From Byssochlamys sp. IMV 00236 (lineage: Eukaryota > Ascomycota > Eurotiomycetes > Eurotiales > Thermoascaceae), in contig MSJH02000680.1 in assembly GCA_001931875.2 (NCBI GenBank), positions 36,525-100,524 of the forward strand: a stretch of DNA of 64,000 bases. The letters run 5' to 3'. Shown here in pieces: positions 25,027 through 37,257 of the stretch (the stretch's first letter is position 1; every line of letters begins with the position of its first letter). A program made the position numbers and the translations under genes. The notes under the pieces were generated by a model. It searched no databases and was not told where the DNA came from. It saw only the letters and a program-made list of their open reading frames with translations.

Positions 25027-26184
25027 CTACTCCTCCATTCGTTCACCGGTTCCTTCTTCCTCCTCCTCGTCTTCGCCTTCTAGCGCCTTCTTCGCTGCCT
25101 TTTCAGCTTCCTCTAGAATGTCTTTGGGGACCTCTTCGTGTCTGCCTTTCGTCGGGCCATCAGTGGAACTGATCCAAGTCATTTCCAGCTCAAACTCTTT
25201 ATCCTTGCTGTCCTCGTGCGCAATGTAGATAATCCGAGCCGCCTCCTTGACTCCATCAAGCAGACTCAGGTTCCCCGATTGAAGATCCAGCTTCTCCAGC
25301 TCGGCCTTGGCAGCTTGTCGGCCCTTTCCGGTCGCGGCACCGTAATAGCCCTGGATGCAATGTCAGTATATCATGCACTCATCACCGATAAGACTCCTAT
25401 CATACCCAATATAGACCGCTTGGTTCAATCATGTAGAGGCCGGGGCCCCCTGCCTTTGCGCCCTCGACCTTCCCACCAGAACCGCTCTGTGGTCCAGCGC
25501 CGACTTGGCCGTCAACAGACAACTCTACCTCGGAGTCCCAACCGCCCACAATAGCAGTCACACCAAATGGGCGGACACTGGAGTACAGAGTATAAGCCTG
25601 GACGTAGCCGCCCAACCGATCGGCCAAAGCTGATGTGGGGATGGGTCCCTTGTATGTCCTCCTCCATGACGAGGCCTCATCTCTGGCCCTCGACACAAAG
25701 TGACGGCCGTCGGGGATCAGCCCAGAAGAGACCTAGAGGGTCAAAGAAAGGCATTAATATATCTTTTAAGAATAACAGCCACTACTTCTTATGCTGTAAC
25801 CCTGCGGTGGAAATGGCTTTACTCACAATACCGATATTGCGGTCCACAGTCGCTATTCTCTTGTTCGCACCGGGTTTCAGGAGCTTGCTGGTGATAATCT
25901 TCTCCACAGCCAGGACGACACCATCCTTGCACTTGATTCCAATAGATGTTCCTGCATTCTCAACGGCCTTGACGGCATACTCGACCTACAATGCGCAACA
26001 AGGACTGGTCAGTCGAGGAGTGCAGGAGGTAGTGAGAGGGGGTAGCTTTACCTGGAAGTTCCTTCCATCTGGGGAGAAGACCGAGTTCGAAAGGTCATAG
26101 CCTGTACCTATGGACGTCTGTATCAAGGAAGTGGTTAGTCGGCGAAGCTATCGGAGCTCAACGAGCAGGCGAGGAACGGACCAT
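25027..26184 (-). CDS. PRE10: 20S proteasome alpha subunit (PSMA3/Pre10 type)
   Basis: Five exons (26184-26182, 26117-26052, 25985-25827, 25732-25406, 25350-25027) close in phase to 292 aa. The first exon is the ATG alone. The N-terminus [19 protein letters not shown] with [14 protein letters not shown] is the alpha-subunit signature, and the TGYDLS opening and acidic tail fit the PSMA3/Pre10 class. Further landmarks are [28 protein letters not shown] and [19 protein letters not shown]. The 20S core degrades ubiquitinated proteins in nucleus and cytosol, and alpha subunits form the outer gating ring. A 20-residue Gly/Ser-rich insert (near [13 protein letters not shown]) and a Glu-rich C-terminus make it longer than yeast Pre10. 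Confidence 0.94.
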
Positions 26185-27117
26185 GTTGACGAATAGAAGG
26201 GACTAGCGCGATTGATCGAGAGACAGACAGAGATCGATTAGAGAGGTAAACGAGAGATAGCACGGGTAAGAAGAATCGAAGAAGGGAGAGGTAGTTATGG
26301 CGTTGAGACGCATAGACAAGACAGCGACCTACGTTACTGTCTCCGCGAGCTTCAAGCGACGGGACTTAGGACCAGCTAGCGGGCCATGACAAGGCTGAGC
26401 TTCTAAGCGCGTCACGGGTGCTGCCTGTCAGTACAGGCTCGGTCACGTGACCAGGACATTGACATGTTATCCTCGTTGGTTTCATGTGTTCCTGGCACTT
26501 TTACTGTTCTGCATAGCTGTGGAATTGAATCAGATCATCCTGCCCTTTTTTTTATGTGCCTTAAACATGTCGTTGGCAGCTTGTATGCCTCCTTCGTCTA
26601 TTTTGTTGCCACGCCATGATGTATTATCTTCCTCGTCAAATGACAATTCCCATGCTCTTTGGAGCCCCTCATCTCGCGCCCAACCCACTTGAATTTGGGC
26701 AGCGAAGCCACTTCATCTTTCTTTATCGATTTGCTTTTGATTTATATCTTTATAGTATTCTAGAAAATTATACCAGGAATGGACTTTTGAGATTCTCCCT
26801 CCTTCCAGTGCAAAAACACCATTAATCGCGTCTCAGAACTTCCTAGTTTAGTTGAAATATTGGTATCTTTCTGCGAGAGATACATTACGCCTGATTCCAC
26901 GGACGTTCTGGTGTCTATAGAGATTCGACTATATTGTTTGGATTCATACTTCCCCTGTAAGTGATCTGTGGCTTGTACTCCTTCACCTTTGAGCAGCATA
27001 CAATGCTTGCATGTCTATGCTCCATCGGATTCTACTCCACATGGGCTGCTTGTAACAAACCTATCGATATTGACACTAGATCTAGCTAGGTACTGTTATC
27101 TTCGAAATACCTGAGGG
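26185..27117. other. Intergenic, divergent promoter region
   Basis: 933 bp between the proteasome gene and the orphan at 27118, which diverge. No supported gene. Small frames at 26447-26825 have no family or splice support. Confidence 0.45.
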
Positions 27118-27732
27118 ATGGAGAGCCATCTTGCAGAACTGTTTGCTAGACAGGTTACTCTAAGCAACCCGCCTCCGTCGACCAGTCCACATCGTGGTAA
27201 TAATACTACTTTCCCGCTGCATAGCACGTTTCAGTATGCCCTCCCCGGCACATCCCTCCAGAGCTTTCATGATTCCTCCTGGAAATCATTAGCATGTCTA
27301 GGTATCGGTGATGGGAGACCGATTGCACCTTCGTTCGGGGTGTTGGGTCAGCGTGATCCCGAACGCTTGTCGGTGTCTAGCTCCCAGTCCGACATGTCCG
27401 AACAACAGCAATCAAAGCCAAGTCAGACGTCGATGATGACCCAACCTGTTACACAAGAAGGGGGCTTGGGACAGAAGCACCCATCAGCCAACAAATTGAA
27501 TCTGGGAGATCGCGAAACCTTTGCTGCTGATGTGGACATGGACATTGATGATGGCGATGACTGCGATTTCACTGAAGAGGGTGCGGAACCCTATATTATG
27601 TCGGGATATGAAGCACTAGCTCGGCGCGAATATGAACTGTCTTCGATGAAGACGTCGTTGCCGGAAGAACCCACGACTGGTGCTCCGTATAACCCGGCGT
27701 ATGACCCTGTATATCAAGGTCATGGATGGTGA
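27118..27732 (+). CDS. Acidic orphan protein, 204 aa
   Basis: An intronless frame from ATG 27118 to a stop at 27732. I do not recognise it. The first half is Ser/Pro-rich and probably disordered. The middle holds a Gln/Ser stretch (SEQQQSKPSQTS). The C-terminal third has a marked acidic run, DVDMDIDDGDDCDFTEE, followed by YIMSGYEALARREYELSSMK, which could be a short helix, and a Tyr/Pro end (NPAYDPVYQGHGW). No signal peptide, membrane segment or catalytic motif is visible. Codon use and the isolated position with an own upstream gap support a real gene. The sequence features would suit a nuclear or cytosolic adaptor, which is a guess. Confidence 0.6.
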   Translation: MESHLAELFARQVTLSNPPPSTSPHRGNNTTFPLHSTFQYALPGTSLQSFHDSSWKSLACLGIGDGRPIAPSFGVLGQRDPERLSVSSSQSDMSEQQQSKPSQTSMMTQPVTQEGGLGQKHPSANKLNLGDRETFAADVDMDIDDGDDCDFTEEGAEPYIMSGYEALARREYELSSMKTSLPEEPTTGAPYNPAYDPVYQGHGW

Positions 27733-28313
27733 CAGTACAGCGCGAGGGATGATTATACATACATAATTATGCCTATCTCGAACCAGTACGTCACCTTGCT
27801 ATCCGAGGAGGTACTACGACTCATACCTTTTTGACCCTATACAGTGATTCTTAGGTGTCGAGAAGATACTCTCTTTGGAACTGGTTATGGTCGATAATGA
27901 TGCGAAATACGCCGATATGTTTACGATGATAAGATTGAGACGAGATTATTCATAGAACGAATGAATATAAATGAGCATATGTAGTCTGCGAATACACGCA
28001 GACCTGCATGGGTGCTACCCTCTGGGAAAGCAAAAGTGACCAGTTCCAGCAATGCCACAGTAGACATCTAATACAAGAAGCTCCAGGTAACAGTCCGTCG
28101 AATTAAATGGAAAAAGAGCGTAACAAAAACATAGATATTCGCTTCTATCCTTGGTCGAAGACGTTGCGTCTCTTGAAGCCAAGTCGACGTACAGTCTGCC
28201 AATCGTGAGATCGTCTTCAGCCCCTTAATTCCCCTGAAAATTGAGGATATTCCCAAATTCCGCTAAATGCTCAAATAAAGCCGAGGAGAAACTTGATGAA
28301 GAGGAAGTTGCTT
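27733..28313. other. Intergenic
   Basis: 581 bp between convergent genes (orphan at left, ppgA at right). No supported gene. Confidence 0.45.
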
Positions 28314-28692
28314 CTATCGAGCGTGACTGGCACCTTGAGATCCTCCAAGTTCACCGTCTCTATTTCCAGCTGTCAGTCCACAATCCCCTTCAACCGATAG
28401 TCAGGTCCAATGCTTACGAAACCGCAGTCGACGTTTTCCTTGAAATATGATCCATCAATGGATCAGCAGAGCTTGGAGGTCGACTGTTGAAGAGTCCAAA
28501 CGCGAGAGACTGCTTGTCTCTGGGTTCAGATGCTCCAAGCTCCGATTTCCATATCTGGACTCCACGCTTTATCCTTGCACACGGCTGACCGGGACGACGG
28601 CACCACCGATCTAGATGAAGTAGGGGACTTGCCGTCGTCTTCAGCGATATGGCCAGCAGCAGTATGACAAGAAAGATAGGAGATAACTTCAT
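28314..28692 (-). CDS. ppgA: Alpha-type mating pheromone precursor
   Basis: Two exons (28692-28418, 28359-28314) close in phase to 106 aa. The donor is GTAAGC and the acceptor AATAG, with CTGAC upstream. Residues 1 to about 22 are a signal peptide (KLSPIFLVILLLAISLK). Shortly after comes DRWCRRPGQPCARIKR. WCRRPGQPC fits the nine-residue cyclic-looking core W-C-x-x-x-G-Q-x-C of alpha-pheromones in filamentous ascomycetes, and a Lys-Arg pair downstream is a Kex2-type cleavage site. Only one core copy is present, as in Eurotiales, in contrast to the many repeats of Sordariomycetes and yeast. The rest of the precursor has no other motif. The secreted peptide would be sensed by a Ste2-type receptor (PreB). 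The gene is short and easily missed by predictors. Confidence 0.85.
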
Positions 28693-29636
28693 GACCGAAC
28701 CAGCGGTCGAGAATGCAAATCTGAACTAGAAAGAACTGGAAGTATGAAAACGTTGTTCACGATATTGTAAGTAATTATTGCACAGAGAAGACTGGAGGGT
28801 TCAAAGTAGATATGCCCGTTTGTATTTCGTTTGTATAGAAATGCTTCGCGGAAGAAAAGACATGCATGATTTAGGATATCTCCAGGCACGAGAAGGCCTC
28901 ATAGATTATTTGGGGAAGGGAAGATGTGTATATAATTCAGACAGGAGCTAATCCATCACTTCGATTAGATGCTGATTCACGGCAATAAGCGATTCATCCT
29001 GAATATCGCCGTTATTGCCAGTGGTCAGTCACTCAATAGTGGCACTCAATAAGCCCTGATACAAAAAAGAAAGAGCAACAACATCTGGGCCCACCAAGGG
29101 TAGAGAACACTTCCCAGTTCGCATGTAACCATCTACTGAAAGGTCAATAGAAGTCGCAGTATACTAAATATCGCGGTAAACACCGAATCGGATGTTCTTG
29201 GCATTCCCGATCGGAAGATTCAATAACAATAACTGAAGTAGTAAGTAGCGATATCGGCAATAAGCACCCCCGCGGAAGATAATAATAGGAAAAAGATGAT
29301 AGGGAAACGAAGAGGATATTCGAAATAGGCCAGATCCTATAATTTATTCCCTAGACTAGAATAGAATCGACAGAGAGGAGATCAGATCCATATCGGAAAG
29401 CGGACCATCGACCGGCCAGCCCGAAGCCGAAACGTGAGAAGCAAAGAAAGAAAGTCGCCCGCTGCGGCAACTTGCCCCGATCCCGTTTTTCCGGTCTTCC
29501 TTCACTTCCGCGTATCGAAGACTACTAACTAACTAACTAACTCCTCGATCTCTCTCTCTTGTAGCTTCAAGCTGCGCTCTCGACGCTTCCTTCCTCCTCG
29601 TCTCTCCCCTCCGTCATTCTCATTCTGTCGCCCATC
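28693..29636. promoter_or_regulatory. Divergent promoter region, ppgA / idh1
   Basis: 944 bp between two divergent starts. The idh1 side ends in a long pyrimidine-rich leader. A (CTAA)n tract lies at about 29524-29543. No extra gene seen. Confidence 0.45.
29524..29543. repeat. (CTAA)n tandem tract
   Basis: Five tandem units of CTAA about 95 bp upstream of the idh1 start codon. Confidence 0.8.
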
Positions 29637-31083
29637 ATGTTCTCCCTGAGAACTGCGCAGCCGGCTCAGGTTCGTTGTCCTGCCACTTTCCCGCTGTGGA
29701 TGGTTCTTTTTCGCACGGTGCCTCATGCTTTCACCTTGGCGTCACAGCTAACATTATCTTCGTGTAGTCGCTTCTGCGCGGCGCTTCCGCCGCGTCGCAC
29801 TTTGCTCGCTCTTCCGTTCCGTCTAGAAGTACGTGGTTTGAAAGGCAATTGCCTGTCCGTGCCGTCAAAACTGACCTCGAGTTCTAGCTCTTGCTACGGT
29901 CCAGTCCGACATCTTCAAGCCCACCAAGTATGGTGGTAAATACACCGTCACTCTGATTCCAGGTACGGTCTGCGCCTCCTCTTGTCCGGGTTCGCGTCCT
30001 CTGACCGACTATTTGTTTAGGTGATGGCATTGGTGCCGAAGTCGCGGAGTCCGTCAAGACCATCTTCAAGGCCGACAACGTACCAATTGAGTGGGAGCAG
30101 GTCGACGTGAGCGGTGTTGACACCGGCAACAAGCATTCCGAGGAGCTGTTCAAGGAGTCGATCGCCTCTCTGAAGCGCAACAAGCTCGGTCTCAAGGGTA
30201 TTCTGCACACCCCTGTCGAGCGTTCCGGTCACCAGTCTTTCAACGTTGCTCTGCGCCAGGAGCTCGACATCTACGCCTCGGTCGTTTTGATCAAGAACAT
30301 CCCTGGCTACAAGACGCGACACGACAATGTCGACCTCTGCATCATCCGTGAGAACACCGAGGGAGAGTACTCCGGCCTGGAGCACCAGTCCGTCCAGGGC
30401 GTCGTCGAGTCGCTGAAGATCATCACCCGCGCCAAGTCTGAGCGCATCGCCAAGTTTGCTTTCAGCTTTGCTCTGGCAAACAACCGCAAGAAGGTCACCT
30501 GTATCCACAAGGCCAACATCATGAAGCTCGCAGACGGTCTTTTCCGCAGCACCTTCAGCAAGGTCGCCGAGAATTACCCCACTCTCGAGACCAACGACAT
30601 GATCGTCGACAACGCCTCCATGCAGGCTGTCTCCCGGCCTCAGCAGTTCGACGTGATGGTCATGCCTAACCTGTACGGTGGTATCCTGTCCAACATTGGT
30701 GCCGCCCTTGTTGGTGGCCCCGGTATTGTTCCCGGATGCAACATTGGTCGCGACATCGCCGTTTTCGAGCCCGGTTGCCGTCACGTCGGTCTCGACATCA
30801 AGGGCAAGGACCAGGCTAACCCTACCGCTCTCATTCTCTCTGGCTCTATGCTTCTCCGTCACTTGGGTCTCGATGAACACGCCAACCGCATTTCCAAGGC
30901 TGTGTACGACGTGATCGCCGAAGGGTAAGTTCAGCAGCATTCATACTAAGCTCCGATCTGATTTTGTCGTGTCACTAACACTTCTGGCTCCGCAGCAAAA
31001 CGAGAACCCGCGACATGGGTGGCCAGGCTAGCACCCACGAGTTCACCCGGGCTGTCTTGGACAAGATGGAGACTGCTCTGTAG
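29637..31083 (+). CDS. idh1: NAD-dependent isocitrate dehydrogenase subunit 1, mitochondrial
   Basis: Five exons (29637-29669, 29768-29828, 29888-29962, 30021-30924, 30996-31083) close in phase to 386 aa. The first ~40 residues are a mitochondrial presequence rich in Arg/Ser/Ala (FSLRTAQPAQ, then RSSVPSRTLATV). The mature part starts near KYGGKYTVTLIPGDGIGAEV and shows the isocitrate/isopropylmalate dehydrogenase fold: SVVLIKNIPGYKTRHDN, the IIRENTEGEYSG motif, NIMKLADGLF, and the signature NLYGGILSNIGAALVGGPG. The octameric NAD-IDH of the matrix converts isocitrate to 2-oxoglutarate. The IPGYKTRHDN sequence and overall length match the Idh1 (regulatory-type) subunit rather than Idh2. Overlapping antisense frames are shadows. 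Confidence 0.95.
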
Positions 31084-34000
31084 ATGATTCCAGCCGGCAC
31101 CATCTAATCGCAATTGTTGTAGGGGTATGCATGGAGGATTCTTGGAAGCTTAATCTGTCGTAGCTATACTGCCATTTCATATATATTCTTGTTCAAGTTT
31201 CCACCTGTGGTACGTATCATCATATTAAGACTCTGTAAAGAACTATTCCAGGAAGCAAACGCCGAGTCATTGCTTCGATAGTCTCACGAATTGCGCTTAG
31301 TTCTGTGGCAGGGGTATCTTCGACAGGTTTATCCGACATTCTTGAATTGAAATTGAAATTCGAAGGTGTAGAAGCATTTAAACTCACTATCCAGGATCAT
31401 GATACGGGTCAAGGCCCCGCAATAAGGAACTGTTGCCCAGGGTTCCTTTTTCTGAGTTTATCCAAGTGGCATAACAGCCCAACGTTTGTTCCATGATAAG
31501 CGCTGTCATCTTGCAAAAGAATTGGTGGGCCAAAGTGCGCAAATCCAGGAAAAGTCTGATGTAGACTCATCAATGGATAAGGCGGCTTCTGCCGTATCGT
31601 ATTCTATTTGGTCACTGAAGCGCGTAGAAGAACTATCACTTAAACCCGCCTTGTGAGGTGAGGATACCCGTGAGTACAAGAATAGCAGAGCATAAGCTGG
31701 ATAGGATACCTACATCATGTCTAGATCATATCCGCTCGCTATAAACTCGGCTTGCTAACTGATACTGCTTTTAGTGGGAGTCCTCCCTCATGATTATTGA
31801 ACCGACTGCTTGATTTTGTGGTGTAAAGAATGCTTTAATTTCCCTAGAGACTCCTATCTCCTGCTATTTGATACACAATCTGTTGTTTATGTGCTTTCTC
31901 CTTCTAGTCCCCTCAATACAAATGCCTCCTTTCTTCGGTATCAGATGCCCTCGTCAGAACTTCCTTCTTTGTATATCTAGATCTGTAAGAGGACTTCTCT
32001 GCCGGACGCAAGAACTTAAATTTGGAGACTCCCAACTGCGGAAGCATCGCGAATCGCAATTCGTAGGTTCCCTGGTAGATAGACACAGAATCGACCTTCA
32101 ACATGGTATACAATCCGGTTCAGATCAACGGAGGAACAGCATAGATAGTACCGGTATGATCCCGTATCAGATATATCTAGACTAGCAACATATTACATCT
32201 GCATATCCCTTGAAAGACATCCCTTTTTTTTTCTTTTCCTTCGTCGTCTTGCCAATATAGAAACTGCATCACGAGCACTGAAAGGATATAATGGGGTCTT
32301 GTCTCTGTGTCAAGATAAACAACTTGAATCCTACCCCTTTCGAATACTCAATTTCCATCGCTGAACTTTTGGAGTAGCAACACCTTCTCTGCTATTTCCC
32401 TTAGACCCTGCTGCCCATAGATGCATGTTTGCGTGAAGATCAATCCAATATGACATTTCTGAAAATCCAGCAAAAGGCACAGAGAAGACTTTGAAAGGCC
32501 TATTCGATACAGCCTTTAATATAATATCCGGATATAAATAGCCACTAAGAGAACAACAATATTGACCAGAGATGTTCCATTAAACCATAGATCTCTGTCT
32601 TTGTCGGCAAGAAGTTGCGGATATAATTCAGAGTACCCGGCTTCGAAAACAATTGTTGGGAACGCAGCTCCGCGTGGCCTTAATAATATTAATAGTTTTC
32701 GAGCTCGTCCCTTGGTAGTTAGTACACAGTTTTGGGGTCCCTAATCTGGTAATATTTCATTCGTTGTAAATGATGCAGGTGTGTAAATTGATAAAAGGAG
32801 ATAAAGTCCCACTTCAGCATGTCTCGTTCTCGTAATATAAAGGTATCGTAGAAAGCCGGTTCCTTGTAAATATTCTGCCAAGGGAAACGAGAAACTGTCA
32901 AATCGTTGACTTTCATTAGTATGCTGCATTGATAGATTTTTTTTTTTTTTTTTTTGCTTCAGAGGAGATATAGCAAGATTAGAAGAAATTTGTAAGGGTT
33001 TGGTCTTACTTGAAGTAATTATATTAACAATTAACACTTCTACAAAATGTTGCAAAGCTTGAGACGTATAACTATTGTGAAAAATAGGGAGCGTAACAGA
33101 AAAACTAAATGTGTATGTGACACTGAATGCTTCAACGAAGGAGTTATTCTTCCCGAACAAATAAAAGCCATTGTATATGTGATCCAGGGTGGTAAGTAGT
33201 GGCAGGGTAAATGATTGCCTGATAAGTAGTAACTAGGCCATGATGATTCCGTAACAATCTAGATTATACGATTTTCGATTAATCTGAAGGTCAAGGAAAA
33301 GGCTTTTAGCGACCTGGTAACCGACATCAGGACGAATAGATATGTATTGTAGATAACCTGGACCAAGAGTAGCAAAGATAGGTATATCACGATCTGAACT
33401 GCGTTTACAGACCATGGCTATATCAATTAGCTTCGTCGAAAGGAAACACCGCCGAATCACCAAGAGACATACTGCCACGTTCAGGCAGGAGACACGGCAG
33501 ACAGCAGAAGGTAAAAGTGAGTATAAAAGCTCGGATTTTCGCTTATATCACTGTCAGCTCTCATTCTCTCCAACAAGGCACGTTAAAACAGCTTATTTAA
33601 CAAGAAAAGGGGCAGCGGGAAGGGGGTCCGCCTTGATTCCGAAGAACACGTTCGGGTGACGGAGACATGGTGGTTATTCGATGAAGTCAAGAGTGTAAAG
33701 AAAAAGTAGAGCAGCTGGCCGCCCGATGATTATATATACCTTTTATTGAGAGCACAGGAAGAGAGAATAGGCTGCAAGATCCCAAGCCCAAGCCGGAGCG
33801 ACTACAATAAGCGCATCCTCCGTTGGCAACAGTGTGCAGTACTGGTTTCATGGTGAAAGCAGGCATACTAGATAGTTTCAGAATGTAGAAACGATATCCG
33901 ATACCAAATGAGAAGTCACTAATATATAGAGAGGTGATAGGTAAATGGTCTCGGAATAGCGGGTTAAGGAGATGGTGGATTGAATTTTAGTGAACGCGTG

Positions 34001-35440
34001 AGCCCACATTCAATATATCGCGGAGTTGGCTTACGACAGTATGCAAAATATGGATAAAGAAAGAGATTTCGTCAGATTCTTGAAACTAGAAGCGTCAAAG
34101 TCTCTTTAATTAGAGTGGATTTGGCGAATAAGGCGTAAGCGTCAAGGGGGAAATGGAGCTGCAAAGATATATAACATAAAATCAAAAATGGTGGAAGACA
34201 CGCCACCAAATCCTATAACTTTGACTAGCTCGAATAGAATAATATGAACTACTATTCTCATCCTGGTATTGTCTCTAACCAACAAAAGAGAAGAATAATG
34301 CCCATTACCGAGGAAAGCCAGAGGGACTGAGATTTCATCTTTCTGCCAATACCAGTACTTTTATATATAGAGCTGAATTCTAGAAGCTAGATTCTTCGGC
34401 AAGATTTCAATGTAGCCTGATAATTCATTCTTCCTGAGAACCATACCACGAGTAGTTGGCTGCAAGGTGAATATCGGAGCTGGGGGGAAACGCCGTCGAC
34501 ACATGAGTCCTCCGTACCAAATTCACCGACTATTCCTCGGCTACGAACCTGCTGTACCCTCCTCCCCTAAGTTAGGTATTCACTCAAGAGCATGTCGATT
34601 GCTTGTCCGTTCTGGTGATTCTGACGGGCTATCAAACTGTGGCATACATGGCCAATAGAAACTTATGAATCCTGAAAACCGAGTAATTGTTTCACTTTTA
34701 CATAGAATGTCAACCTGGGCATTTGTATGGTTTAGTGATATAGCTCTTCTGCGGTCGAAACCGAAGGAGAAATCACCTCATGGTCGGAAGTCCCTTGAGG
34801 TCTGCTACTACTCAATTGAGTCCAATCTCCTGAGAGTCTGGGTCACCCGTTTAAAGCCAAAGAGTGATGCCAGTTCCACTCATCCTCATGTACCCGCTTA
34901 ACTCGTCAGGCTAGGTATTTACCTGACGGACTGTTTGCAATTTACAATCCCTTTCTCCTGCCGGATGCATTCATATCACCCGATTATAGATTATAGCATG
35001 ATGCTATAATCAGAGCTTCCATATCACTATTCTCCCCATACAACGCCGCAACGTAGTTCCCGACGACCAAAGAGCGGTGGAAACCCTATATCCTTACAAG
35101 GACTATTACAAGCTCTACTAAAGTCTTCTCAGTTAAAATGATCGCAATAGACCTTGAAGGTGTCGAAGAGCTGTAAATTCTTCGCCCTAGACCTTCAAAG
35201 ATAGAGGCGAGATATGCTTTAATATGATATATTCTTCTAAGACTAACGTTTTCTTATAGCTACTTCTTATTCGATTAGTAACACCTTCAATTTCTAGCAT
35301 ACTGGGCCTACTGTATAGAGAAAAGCAGAGGAAACAACTTTTAGGAACGGGATGGGATACTCAGGCTGAGCCCGGCCAAGACTTTTTAATATTTTTTTTT
35401 TAATTCCTTTAACTTATTACTTTTTAAATTAAACCTTTAC
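31084..35440. other. 4.4-kb gene-free, AT-richer region
   Basis: No frame with family signal, splice-supported gene, tRNA or rRNA was found. The sequence is AT-richer than the flanking genes, with mononucleotide runs (19 T at 32937-32955; A/T runs near 35390). It could be decayed repeat DNA. Some 3' flank of the genes on either side is included. Confidence 0.45.
32937..32955. repeat. Poly-T tract (19 nt)
   Basis: An uninterrupted run of 19 T on the plus strand, equal to poly-A on the minus strand. Confidence 0.9.
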
Positions 35441-36817
35441 CTAGACACGTAGTGCCCTTTGATTGTTCAGATTCAAGTCCTTGACCTGCATAGACACCGC
35501 TGTCCAAGTTCGGGTTGTAGGGTCATATTCACCCCGTACCTCAATTCTGCAATATCCCTTGGGCCCCTTTAGGCCGACAGGACCAGCCATGTAGAATACA
35601 CCACGCCGAGGTACTTGAGGATCTCTTTTCCATATCTCCTTTAGTCTCTTCTTAAAAGCTGCCGAAGCTTCGTGTAAATCCGACCCAGGCCCAAACTGGG
35701 GTCTGGGGAGTCGCTGTAATGTGGATATAATTGCTGATGGATGCTGTACGATTGGCTGTCCACCTTTTGAAATATCCTCCCCAAGCTCACCTTCCGTACG
35801 CATGCGCGTTTCTGCTTCGGCAGGAGGAAACTTTGTGTCCGTTGTTGTGTGCCCTGCAAGAGTCGACTGATCGAGTGGTATTGAAGGTTGAGCGATCGGC
35901 TCAGGTCTATTAAATCCTATAAATTCCTTCACGTGGTCGACCTGTTTTCTCCACAGCACTAAATACGCATCTTTCATGGCGAGAGTTACAGCAAACGGAA
36001 GTAGGCACTTCACAAGCCGAGATCCTTGTTCAGGTGCCATTGGCCTGGAGGTCCACAAGACGCCCTCGTGACCAAATTCTAATCTATACAACGTATCAAC
36101 ATCCCGAACATTGAGCGATGAAGAATATCCAACAGGTACATACCCTGATAGTTCGAACTGGGGAGGCGCTCGATACGGAAAGCGATGAACAAGCCAGGAC
36201 CCAGTCAAGGTAAGGGGGCCCCCAAGCACACGTATAATTTGATTGGACTCAGAAGCCTTCTTCCATACAATTGATACCAACTCATCTGTGTCTGTTAGAA
36301 CATGAATTGCCACGGGCGAGGCGCAGATATAGCTGGTCCTACCTCTCAGTGCAGGAAGTCGTTGCTTATCACGGGCGATCTTCACAAACTCCTTCCACTC
36401 GGGGTCTGATGGCGCATAAAGTTCGCCCGGCCGAACACTAGGCAAGGTGAGAGGGATGAAGAGTGCGTCCGCGTCGTCCATTTCGCCCGGACTCTCCTCC
36501 GTATGTTGCTTGTTGGGCTTCGGGGGTTTTCCATCTTCAGCGTCAATATCATCGGCCTCGTCGAAGCGAAGGAGGACCAAGGAACACCATATATTAAATG
36601 CAGCGCCATAGAGGAAGAACGATGTGAAGAACCTCCTTTGGAACAATTAGCTCTTGGTCACATTCGTAACAAGCGCACAGAGGGAGCCTGCATACTTAAC
36701 CCATGGTTTCTTGAGTTTTACCTGCTGAACATTCGCGAAACCTGCGCGCTGAGATAATGGCCGACTATGCCTAAGATATAAGCAGCGACGGCATAGTGGC
36801 CGCCTGAACTGTAGCAT
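35441..36817 (-). CDS. Predicted mitochondrial membrane protein, unknown role
   Basis: Two exons join in phase (exon 1 ends 36696, exon 2 starts 36635; GTATGC donor, CTAAT branch, AAAG acceptor). I place the start at 36817. It begins MLQFRRPLCRRCLYLRHSRP, an Arg-rich, acid-free presequence typical of mitochondrial import, giving 438 aa. An in-frame ATG 80 codons upstream (37057) would give 518 aa. A single transmembrane segment follows (FFTSFFLYGAAFNIWCSLVL), then a long soluble domain with an acidic linker, and a C-terminal strand-rich part (GYCRIEVRGEYDPTTRTW). One membrane pass plus a C-terminal beta-rich domain is reminiscent of Tim21/Coa1-type inner-membrane proteins, but I cannot confirm that. 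Divergent from the Vps3844-like gene. Confidence 0.7.
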
Positions 36818-37257
36818 CGGGTAACCTCGACCGTTTATCTGGTTTTCATGACCAGGAGAAAGACCAAAGTTGAGTCCGCTCTTGTGGTACAGCGATGACC
36901 GACAGAAGCGATAAACAAGGCGGGCTGTTGGGGTTTGGCCAGGCACGTTGAATTCGGCCCTCGAGATGGCCCAGGAGTTAAGTGACTTGGTTAGTGATAA
37001 CGTCCAAGTTGGACAAAGCATGGATGTTGCCCATCGGTGGTGTCGCAGGTGCTCCATGCACGTGACGCCATGCTAGCTATCCGCTCTACTCTCCGGCATC
37101 AACTCCTAACCTCAGCCGAGCAACTTGCAGGCCGTCACCTTATCTGGCCTCGAATCAAGCTGGCCGCCGGGCGGTTACCACTTTTTACTGATGAATCATT
37201 GCAGAACTTAGCATCAACTTGAATTGTTATACATCTGCGAGTCGAATAACCGACAGA
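36818..37257. promoter_or_regulatory. Divergent promoter region
   Basis: 440 bp (or 200 bp if the upstream ATG at 37057 is used) between the divergent mitochondrial-protein and Vps3844-like genes. Confidence 0.5.

Noticed and set aside
30017..30940. Long minus-strand open frame (307 aa) opposite idh1
   Set aside because: Antisense shadow caused by strong codon bias in idh1; the sense strand is a complete, conserved enzyme.
33413..33659. Plus-strand open frame of about 81 aa with a real ATG
   Set aside because: No family signal, no splice context, isolated in an AT-rich gene-free region.
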